In this document: positions 16,558 to 24,628 of the stretch, piece after piece | Layout: each line of letters opens with the position of its first letter | Position numbering within the stretch: position 1 is the stretch's first letter | NCBI GenBank assembly: GCA_002697505.1 | Contig: NZWA01000061.1 | Coordinates: forward strand, 10,973 to 43,296 | DNA: 32,324 nucleotides | Reading direction: 5' to 3' | Source of the DNA: Flavobacteriales bacterium | GTDB lineage: Bacteria > Bacteroidota > Bacteroidia > Flavobacteriales > BACL11 | Position numbers and translations under genes: made by a program | The notes under the pieces: model-generated | The model's input: the letters and a program-made list of their open reading frames with translations, nothing else | Databases searched by the model: none | Told to the model about the DNA's origin: nothing

Positions 16558-17791
16558 AATTAATTTTTACTTGTAAGTTGTTATTTTTAAAGATATTTTC
16601 TATTTCAGTTAATATCTCTTTATCTTCTTTACTAAAATCAAAAAGAAAACTATCATAGGTGTAAAGTACTAACTTTGTTCGCCTATTTTTTAACAACTTT
16701 AGTATGTCCCATAATATACAAACGTTGTATGATGTCTCCAAGTTTTGTAGTAAATAATTTAATAGTTTTTGGGGTTTCATATCCTCTAAATTATCTTCTA
16801 TAAGTTGATAACCCGAAATAGGACATTCAATCCAACCATTTTCTTGATAAGCTTCCCACAACTCATCAGTATATACTTGAACTTTTTTAAAAAATTCCAG
16901 ATCTTTATATTGATCAAATACTCCTCCGTATAGTTGTTTAAATGTTAATTCTTTAGCTTTTTGGTAATCCACTCCATACATTTCTGCAAAGGCCATGTGA
17001 ATATCTTCCACACCAAATTCATAACCGACAAGTTTAGCAAGGAGAGTAGGATGATAGGCACTAATATCAATTTCAATAAATACGTTATTAGAAGGGATAA
17101 AAGACTCTCTTGCTCCGTTTTCTTTGTTAAGCGCGGCATAATTTACTCCTTTAAATTTGTTACTTGGCCTTCCTGTAAGTGTTTTAAAGTTGTATTGCGT
17201 GTAGGTGAATTCTTCATTGATAGGGTGAAAGTACGATTCGAATTTTTCTCTATCAACTCGTATTCCACTTCGCTCCAAGGCGTTGAATACCACTGTAGTT
17301 TTTGTGTTGTTAAATTCGTTGATTGGCTCATATATTTTATCTTTTAAATCATTATATAATTTTTCACAATACTCATAGTGTTTAACTATTGGTATTATTT
17401 TATTTACATCTTTTTTATCACCCATTTTATTGTAAAAGTAAGAATGGGTTTTGGTGTATTCGCGTATATACGTATGAGAATTTAATGTTATGTCATAAAG
17501 AGTTTTTAATGGAAAATAATGTAAAAATTCCTTTTTATCACGTACATATAGTTTATCATATTTGTTTAATACGTGTTTTACGTTGTTTAAATCAATAGAC
17601 AATGTTTCTCCATGTGATATGGGGATAATATATCCTTTAGTGGCTAATAACGGTCTAAGGTAAATTGCACAAACTTCATTTATTGTAGGGTGAATGCGAT
17701 TGTTATATGGAATTACTTCCACAAACGCTTCTTTATAACCACTTTCATAAAACCCTTTTAATTGGGAGTCAGATTCCACTAACCAAAACAT
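16532..17791 (-). CDS. Divergent, reduced family A DNA polymerase-like protein (419 aa)
   Basis: TLTGRPSNKFKGVNYAALNKENGARESFIP (cf. TGRLSS..PNLQNIP), motif A-like IEIDISAYHPTLLAKL, motif B-like YQKAKELTFKQLYGG, motif C-like LYTYDSFLFDF; degenerate exonuclease-like N-terminal region. Confidence 0.78.
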   Translation of the reverse strand: MFWLVESDSQLKGFYESGYKEAFVEVIPYNNRIHPTINEVCAIYLRPLLATKGYIIPISHGETLSIDLNNVKHVLNKYDKLYVRDKKEFLHYFPLKTLYDITLNSHTYIREYTKTHSYFYNKMGDKKDVNKIIPIVKHYEYCEKLYNDLKDKIYEPINEFNNTKTTVVFNALERSGIRVDREKFESYFHPINEEFTYTQYNFKTLTGRPSNKFKGVNYAALNKENGARESFIPSNNVFIEIDISAYHPTLLAKLVGYEFGVEDIHMAFAEMYGVDYQKAKELTFKQLYGGVFDQYKDLEFFKKVQVYTDELWEAYQENGWIECPISGYQLIEDNLEDMKPQKLLNYLLQNLETSYNVCILWDILKLLKNRRTKLVLYTYDSFLFDFSKEDKEILTEIENIFKNNNLQVKINYGDTYNFK

Positions 17792-17839
17792 AACTATTAT
17801 TTTGGTTTAATATAAATAATTTATTATAAAAATCCAAAT

Positions 17840-18604
17840 TTAATTATAATCTTCACCAAACCTTTTTCTATGTTCCTTATTAGTCATTAAAGTTCCATCA
17901 GGCATATAATGATACCCAGGTGGTGGAGGTGGTAAATCATTTACATCAGTAGGTAAATAAAACTTTAAAAAGTTAAATTTTAAAAACCTACCAAACCCTT
18001 GTCTTTTCATTCTTCTTTCTTGAATTAAAACTATATTATTATTAGTTTTTTGTACTTCTTCTTCAATACCTGTTATAGTCCATTGAATTTTAAATGTTTG
18101 ATAAAGTTGCCATAAATATGAATCATCTTGGCTTTTTAATTTATCATATACCTCTTTATTTAATTCTAAATAAATATCTTGATTTACTTTTACACAAAAA
18201 TACCTTGTAAATTGTCCTAATTCATAATCATCTATATTAGGTTGGGGATAAGCCTGAGTTGGTAGTAATGTTCTTGTTGATTGGTTTAAATTGATACCTT
18301 GTAATCTAGCATAATCTACTACCATACCTTCATCATACCCCGGAGTATCTATTTCATCAAATATAGTTGGAAAATCTCCATATGCTATTTCATTTTGAAC
18401 TTGATCAGGTTTAAATGTTACACCTACATCTTCTACAGGAATTAACTCTACATTAGGTAAATCATTAGGTGTTTTACCTGAGAAGAATTTACCTTCAAAT
18501 GTTTTATAGTAATATCCTCTATAAAACTCTCCAGTTTCTTTTATTTGTAGCTTATTATCGCTAGTATACTGATTGGTTAATATTCTATTCTTTGGTATAT
18601 ACAT
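17840..18604 (-). CDS. Putative phage structural/baseplate-associated protein (254 aa)
   Basis: Position between hub and replication genes; PPPPPGYHYMPDGTLMTNKEH C-terminal segment; 1-nt overlap with the hub gene. Confidence 0.5.
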   Translation of the reverse strand: MYIPKNRILTNQYTSDNKLQIKETGEFYRGYYYKTFEGKFFSGKTPNDLPNVELIPVEDVGVTFKPDQVQNEIAYGDFPTIFDEIDTPGYDEGMVVDYARLQGINLNQSTRTLLPTQAYPQPNIDDYELGQFTRYFCVKVNQDIYLELNKEVYDKLKSQDDSYLWQLYQTFKIQWTITGIEEEVQKTNNNIVLIQERRMKRQGFGRFLKFNFLKFYLPTDVNDLPPPPPGYHYMPDGTLMTNKEHRKRFGEDYN

Positions 18605-21528
18605 TACGATGCAGGGGCTCTAAATGTTAATAAATCCCAATTATTACTTTTTCTTCCTTTATAAACCATATCGGTTCCATAATTGGTTTGAGTTGATGTT
18701 GCCCATCCTGTTGAATTAATTTCACCTACGTAAATTTGGGCATGACCATATTGATAATGAGATATTTTACCTGATGTAGGTTTATCATTAGCATAATAAA
18801 CACATACATCTCCATATCCCCATGTTTGAGTTGCTATTTTTTCTATACATCTTTTACGTGTTAAACCTGTAGCTACAGATTTTGTATAACCTAATTTCGT
18901 TAAGTTATTAAAGAATTCATTATTTTGATTGGCATTACCTCCAGCTGCTAATTTTCTACCAATATCAGCTGATTCATTTTTTAAGAATTTAGTATAAGCT
19001 CTTGCTAAATTATAAGACCATTGAGCACACATTCCGCTTACAGCTCCATCCCTTGAAAATACTGAATTATATGATTTTTGCATTGCATTAAATCTTGTAG
19101 CTGATGTTGGATTTAATGAAGCTGGTGGTTCAACGTCTGATGTTGGTGGGATAGGTTTAGCTGAACCAGCTGAGTAATTTTGTGCTACCACTACTGATTT
19201 TTGTTGTGCTGGTCTTTTAGGTGCTGCTTTTGATTTATTTGCTGGAACTGATAAAGTTTCTAATTTAGTCGTCCATTCATCTGAATTAATACTTTGATTT
19301 ACTGATGTTACTTGTAAGTCTACACTATCTCCTTGATATGAAGGAGGTAAAATATCTTCAGTTATTAAAAACTTTTGAAATAATTTAATACCAGATATAC
19401 CATCCATTTCTAAACTTAAATTAAATGGTAAAAAGAATGGAGAATCTAATTGTGATTCTTCAGCAGCTGTGGCATCTGTTAAAATTCCTAATAATAAATC
19501 AGCATGAGTAATATTATGTGATTTTAAAGATACACAATTTTCATCAACAAAATTTAAATTACTATATATTCCTTCAAATAAAGTAATTCCATCACCTACA
19601 ATATTAGTACTAAAGTTTTCTTTAGCTTGTTCTTGTGGTGATTTTTCTTCTCCTCCTGTTTCTTTATTTGATGGAGATGATTCTTTTTCAGGAATAATTC
19701 TATCTTTTAACCCAGCATTATAATTTGAAAAAGCAGTTGCGTTTCCAGATACTTGGTTTGAGTTAGCTTGAGCCCCTATTGAAATCATAGTAGCAAAATC
19801 ATTTGATAAATCAGCTGTTAAATTAATACTTTTAATAAAACTACCATTAACCTCTGGTTTTACCCCAAAAACATTAAATCTTGTGTATGTTCCTAATGCT
19901 GGTGGGTCTGTAAATCTTTGAGGTATATCTTCTATAAATCTTATTTTTAAACCATCATCTGATAATCTACAACTAAACTTATTAACTCCTCCTAATGCTT
20001 CAATTATACCTTTATTTAAACTTTGTAAAAAATCAATTAATTTAATATCACCATCTTCATTTGTGGACATAGCATTTAAAGTTCCTTCTATAAAGTTAAT
20101 ATTAACCATTATATTAGATAATCTTCCTAAGTAAATATTTTGTTTATAAGCAAAACTAGTTTCTTTTAATATTTCATTAATAGGATAATTTGGAATGTCT
20201 ATAGCAGGTAAAGCTACATTTGAATATGGTATTAAACATACTCTAGGATCCCCTGAAAACTGTCCTGGGAATGTTAAAATTACATTATCATCATTATCTA
20301 GATCATCAAGATCCATATCAAACGTAATAACTGGTGTTTTTGTTGTTTTACTGTATAATAATAATTTTGATTGGATAAAAGCCATTAATGCCCCATACTT
20401 CATATAAACTTGAGGGGTTACATTAGTATCATCATCTGTGGCTTCTACAGGAACAGATAATAAAGCCCCTCCATAAAGAGGTGATTTTTTATTTCCTGAT
20501 GCATCTAATAAAGAATTTAAACCATAATCTAAAAGTGAGGGTGCTTCTGCGGCTGCTTGTTTTGCTTGTTCATATATGTTAAATAATTCTTTATTTAAAA
20601 TTGATTTATCTTTATTAGCAATTAATGGTGGTTGTTCGTTTTCTTCATCTGCTTCTTCACCTTCACTTGTTTTATCTTTATTAGGATCTGTAATATTAAC
20701 TTTTAATGACTCTATAACATCACCTACAGAAGTTAATTCTACTTGACAATCATAACTGCCATCAGGGTTAAACTGCCAATTAAATTTGGTTATTTTACCA
20801 TATATAGCATCATAATTTCCATCATGTGCTTCTCTTTCAGCATTTATTTTTTCATATAATTCATATTGACTAACCCCTCCATTAAGTAAAGCACTCATAG
20901 GACCTGTATAAAATTGATCCATTGACTCTAATTCACCATCATTACTAAGATATTGACTCCAACCAAATTCTAATAATAATGTGTAACCTGGTCTTAAATA
21001 CAATACATCAAGTAATTGAAATTGTGCTTTTGAATAACATTGAATATTAATTATAGTTTTACTTAAAGCACCATTATTATAATAAGTTATATCAGCATTA
21101 GTTAATCCAGGCATAGGTACATAACCTCTTTCTGATATACCTCCCCATCCATAAGCTCCATTAAATACGTTTGTTTGATCATTTAACCCTTTTTGTAAAC
21201 CTGAAAATTCTCCATCTTTTATATTTGTAGCTGATACAACACCACCTTGTAGTATAAAGTTTTTTGCTAATTTATCACCAGATATCAATTCGGAAGGTAC
21301 ACCTGCTTTAATTAATTTTTTTAATACAGAATCTTTTAATTCGGCTCCTTGTGATCCTTTATTTGTTAAATTTACTGAACTTGCTAATCTTAAAAATGGG
21401 GTTTTATTTGTATAAAATCTAAGAAATTTTTCATCAATGTTACTACTTTTACCTAAAGCTTCTTGTCTTGTATCTATTTGTTTTTTAACCCATGAATCAA
21501 ATGGTAAACCTAAAAAATTATTAGCCAT
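18604..21528 (-). CDS. Baseplate hub protein with C-terminal NlpC/P60- or CHAP-like peptidoglycan hydrolase domain (974 aa)
   Basis: Large tail-module protein; C-terminal GMCAQWSYNLARAY ... WGYGDVCVYYANDKPTSGKISHYQYGHAQIYVGE fits the Cys...His order of CHAP/NlpC peptidases. Confidence 0.65.
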   Translation of the reverse strand: MANNFLGLPFDSWVKKQIDTRQEALGKSSNIDEKFLRFYTNKTPFLRLASSVNLTNKGSQGAELKDSVLKKLIKAGVPSELISGDKLAKNFILQGGVVSATNIKDGEFSGLQKGLNDQTNVFNGAYGWGGISERGYVPMPGLTNADITYYNNGALSKTIINIQCYSKAQFQLLDVLYLRPGYTLLLEFGWSQYLSNDGELESMDQFYTGPMSALLNGGVSQYELYEKINAEREAHDGNYDAIYGKITKFNWQFNPDGSYDCQVELTSVGDVIESLKVNITDPNKDKTSEGEEADEENEQPPLIANKDKSILNKELFNIYEQAKQAAAEAPSLLDYGLNSLLDASGNKKSPLYGGALLSVPVEATDDDTNVTPQVYMKYGALMAFIQSKLLLYSKTTKTPVITFDMDLDDLDNDDNVILTFPGQFSGDPRVCLIPYSNVALPAIDIPNYPINEILKETSFAYKQNIYLGRLSNIMVNINFIEGTLNAMSTNEDGDIKLIDFLQSLNKGIIEALGGVNKFSCRLSDDGLKIRFIEDIPQRFTDPPALGTYTRFNVFGVKPEVNGSFIKSINLTADLSNDFATMISIGAQANSNQVSGNATAFSNYNAGLKDRIIPEKESSPSNKETGGEEKSPQEQAKENFSTNIVGDGITLFEGIYSNLNFVDENCVSLKSHNITHADLLLGILTDATAAEESQLDSPFFLPFNLSLEMDGISGIKLFQKFLITEDILPPSYQGDSVDLQVTSVNQSINSDEWTTKLETLSVPANKSKAAPKRPAQQKSVVVAQNYSAGSAKPIPPTSDVEPPASLNPTSATRFNAMQKSYNSVFSRDGAVSGMCAQWSYNLARAYTKFLKNESADIGRKLAAGGNANQNNEFFNNLTKLGYTKSVATGLTRKRCIEKIATQTWGYGDVCVYYANDKPTSGKISHYQYGHAQIYVGEINSTGWATSTQTNYGTDMVYKGRKSNNWDLLTFRAPAS

Positions 21529-21532
21529 AACA

Positions 21533-21853
21533 TTACTGATTTAATAAATTATAACTATCTACAATTGCTTGTACATTAACTGGAATTCTAATTTGTGAAC
21601 CTTCTGCTATAAATAAAGAACCCATATTTACAATATTTGGATTTGCAATAGCAATCACCCAATACAATGTGACATCTTTATAAAATTGATTTGCTAATAA
21701 ATCTAATCTATCACCAAATTCAGTTTCAACCCAAATATCATTTTCATTTGCTGGTACTTCTGGGTATGTAACATTTTTATAATATTCTGTACCTAGTGTA
21801 CCTACGAATTGATTTTCGTTTCTTAATACTTCTATGTTAGCATATCTATTCAT
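21533..21853 (-). CDS. gp53/LysM-like baseplate wedge protein (106 aa)
   Basis: GDRLDLLANQFYKDVTLYWVIAIANPNIVNMGSLFIAEGSQIRIP is LysM-like, as in T4-type gp53 and related baseplate proteins. Confidence 0.7.
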   Translation of the reverse strand: MNRYANIEVLRNENQFVGTLGTEYYKNVTYPEVPANENDIWVETEFGDRLDLLANQFYKDVTLYWVIAIANPNIVNMGSLFIAEGSQIRIPVNVQAIVDSYNLLNQ

Positions 21854-24288
21854 TATTCTCCTGTACCTTCTCCTGGTATATTATTTCCATTATTATTATC
21901 TCCATCTCCTGTTGCTTGATATTCTCTATAATTATCTGCATAATTTCCACTAGAATCAACAGCATTTGCTAATGCAATAAATCTACTAGATGGATCATTT
22001 GCTTGATTTGGTTTCTGTGGTAGGAATGTATGAATAGGAGTGAACGAAAACCCGCTTACTTTAATCATATGTGGAAGTTCTTTTACAGATGAATCAACCC
22101 CACCCTCAGCATTTATACCTATCTCCCAAGGTGATTCTTGTGGAACATCGTAAGTTAATTGAGTTATAAATCCTGGTTGTTCATATAAATAACCTCCTAC
22201 TGTTAGTCTTACTAAATTTCCTCTCATAAATCCAGCTTGTGTATAATCTGGAGCTAAAGTTGAAGCTAAATAATTTAATTTTTTATGCATTGGGATAAGT
22301 TCTGCTTTTGACTGGGCAAAACAAGTAAATGATAAACTTATTGATCTACCAAATCCTCCATAATTATATAAAGTATCACCTCTACCTACATAGTTAACTT
22401 CATTCCAACTTGCATTATATGAATCACTAAATGAATCTAAATGAGCTCTAAAATGCATGTAAACTGCTTCCCTATTAGCACCATCATTATTAATAGCGGC
22501 TATTCTAAATTTAACTAAATCGTTTATAGCTAATTCACTTCTAGGACCTGTGCTAGTATACATAGGCATAGCTGTAATTTTATCTAACGCCTCTAATTGT
22601 GTAGCATCCAAACCATAATCCCAAACATTTTTAATAAATCCTTGTTCTGTACCTGTGTTAGATCTTCCTGGTTGACCCATATTTAATCTTCTATCCATGT
22701 TTTTAGTTTGATAGTCTGGTGATAGAGATAAAATAGTTGATCTATTATTTTTTTCAGCTGAACTTCCTGTAGATGGATATGTGTATAATTCTTTTCTAAA
22801 ATCTTGAGGAAAATCAATTGGTTGACCCTTACTTACATTTTCTTTATTTGCTAATTGATTTTGATCATATGTAAGTGATCTAAATCCATCTAATGTATCT
22901 TCCCCATCATATAAAACATTAGTGTTGGTTTTTAATTTTCCATTTTCATCAATTGAATTTACTGAGGTAACAAAGTTTTGTGTTGGGAATTGACCATCTG
23001 TTGAAATTGCATCATTTCCATTTGTTGCTGTAAAAAGATTAGCAGAATCATTAATAGAAGATGAATATAATGAAGATGCATTAGGTCTAATAACTCCTTT
23101 TATATCATAAGTACTTTGTCCTGGTTCTGCCTCTGATTTAGGAATATAAGCACTTTTTGTTACAGCAGAATTTATAGTAAATTGACTAGTAGGTGTTAGA
23201 TATGTGTTTATGTTACCTTTAGGGGTAAGTGAACCTGATGTTTTATAAACACTAGGGTAAAAACCTTTTAAATTCCATGTGTAACCACCACCTGATGTTA
23301 CACTTCCACTTATTCCATCTTCAAGATCAACTGATCCAGTAACACCTCCAAATTTAACAAATTCAGCAAATGCTCCTGATACTGCTGGGTTAATAAATGA
23401 ACCTGTAGTTCTATTATTAAATCTGCTTGTTAAATAACTTTTTAGTCCCCCTCCTTGAAGATTAAAATTTACGTTTCTTTCTCCTGTTCCTTGATCTGCA
23501 AATCGAAGATTTGTATTACCTATACCTAATATAGATCCTGGTCCACCAGGGTAAGAATATACATTTGTAGCAGTATTAGGAAACCCTGAATCTAAATGAA
23601 ATTCAAATAATTTTTTTAATCTATTTTGTTTATCATTATCTGCCTCTCTTTGACCTTTTGTAATGCCATAGTAAGTAGTTATTCCAGCACCTGGAAATAA
23701 ACCACCATCTTCATTTGCTGTTGGATCTAATCCTAAAAGATTAGGATGACCACCAAATCCAACTCCTGCTGCTCCTAATAAAGTTGATGCAGGTGTATAA
23801 ATACCTTGATTAACTCCACCTCCACCACCTAATACTAATTCTGAATTACTACTAGCGCCTACAGCATTCCCAATAAAATTATTTATACTTTCTAAAAGGG
23901 ATAAATCTTCACCTTGAGCAAAATTAAAATTTCCTTGACCTAATGTTTGTTGTGACTTTGCTCCTCCATAACCTGCACCACCAGCTTGTGTTTTAACTGA
24001 TGTACGAGATAATAAATTTTGTTCTGCTATAAATAATAAACCTCGAGGTGATTTCTCATCAATAAACATTTGGGTTAATCTACTTACATCTCTTATAGTT
24101 TCTCTAGGTTTTAGAAATCCTGTAGGGACGAAGAATTGATCGCCTATACCTCTTCCAGGCATATCGTCATAGTTTAACCCTTCAGGAATATCTTGAGTGA
24201 TGTATGGTTGTTTACTACTACCACCTTCACGTCTATCTCTTCCAAAGGGCAAACTTTTTAAGTCTGTCTGGAGATTAATTAGAGGCAT
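21853..24288 (-). CDS. Large baseplate/tail structural protein (811 aa)
   Basis: Structural-module position; C-terminal RGDTLYNYGGFGRSISLSFTCFAQSKAELIPMHKKLNYLASTLAPDY...VGGYLYEQPGFITQLTYDVPQESPWEI resembles contractile-tail baseplate proteins. Confidence 0.6.
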   Translation of the reverse strand: MPLINLQTDLKSLPFGRDRREGGSSKQPYITQDIPEGLNYDDMPGRGIGDQFFVPTGFLKPRETIRDVSRLTQMFIDEKSPRGLLFIAEQNLLSRTSVKTQAGGAGYGGAKSQQTLGQGNFNFAQGEDLSLLESINNFIGNAVGASSNSELVLGGGGGVNQGIYTPASTLLGAAGVGFGGHPNLLGLDPTANEDGGLFPGAGITTYYGITKGQREADNDKQNRLKKLFEFHLDSGFPNTATNVYSYPGGPGSILGIGNTNLRFADQGTGERNVNFNLQGGGLKSYLTSRFNNRTTGSFINPAVSGAFAEFVKFGGVTGSVDLEDGISGSVTSGGGYTWNLKGFYPSVYKTSGSLTPKGNINTYLTPTSQFTINSAVTKSAYIPKSEAEPGQSTYDIKGVIRPNASSLYSSSINDSANLFTATNGNDAISTDGQFPTQNFVTSVNSIDENGKLKTNTNVLYDGEDTLDGFRSLTYDQNQLANKENVSKGQPIDFPQDFRKELYTYPSTGSSAEKNNRSTILSLSPDYQTKNMDRRLNMGQPGRSNTGTEQGFIKNVWDYGLDATQLEALDKITAMPMYTSTGPRSELAINDLVKFRIAAINNDGANREAVYMHFRAHLDSFSDSYNASWNEVNYVGRGDTLYNYGGFGRSISLSFTCFAQSKAELIPMHKKLNYLASTLAPDYTQAGFMRGNLVRLTVGGYLYEQPGFITQLTYDVPQESPWEIGINAEGGVDSSVKELPHMIKVSGFSFTPIHTFLPQKPNQANDPSSRFIALANAVDSSGNYADNYREYQATGDGDNNNGNNIPGEGTGE

Positions 24289-24297
24289 ACTTTAAGT

Positions 24298-24594
24298 TTA
24301 AAATGAAGCTCCTTCTGGTGTATTATTTTTAAATCTGTTTACTGGTTCTTGATAAGCTCTTGCTGCTTCACCTAATTGTGAAACTGAAGGTACAGTATAT
24401 CCAGTAGCTCCTGCTCCAAAATTATCATAAGCTTGGTTTGGTGTACTAGGATCTCCTTGATTTGAATATTTAAAATGAAGGATTCCATTAGGATCATTAA
24501 CACTAGCTTGTGGTTGAGGACTAGCTGGCGATACAGGGTAACCTAAAGTTGAACCATTAGTATCAAATTCTTTTTTTATTGAATGTTTTGCCAT
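24298..24594 (-). CDS. Hypothetical structural-module protein (98 aa)
   Basis: Complete ORF in the tail cluster, preceded by the recurrent ATATTTATAATA motif. Confidence 0.5.
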   Translation of the reverse strand: MAKHSIKKEFDTNGSTLGYPVSPASPQPQASVNDPNGILHFKYSNQGDPSTPNQAYDNFGAGATGYTVPSVSQLGEAARAYQEPVNRFKNNTPEGASF

Positions 24595-24616
24595 AATATA
24601 ATTATTTAATTGTTTT

Positions 24617-24628
24617 ATTATAAATATT
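24617..24628 (-). promoter_or_regulatory. Candidate late-promoter-like motif
   Basis: Minus strand AATATTTATAAT, 23 nt before the ATG at 24594. Confidence 0.4.

Noticed and set aside
16945-17331. Minus-strand ORFs 16945..17139 and 17143..17331 in another frame of the PolA-like gene
   Set aside because: Fully nested in the 419-aa ORF, which has recognisable polymerase motifs; the alternative frames show no domain.
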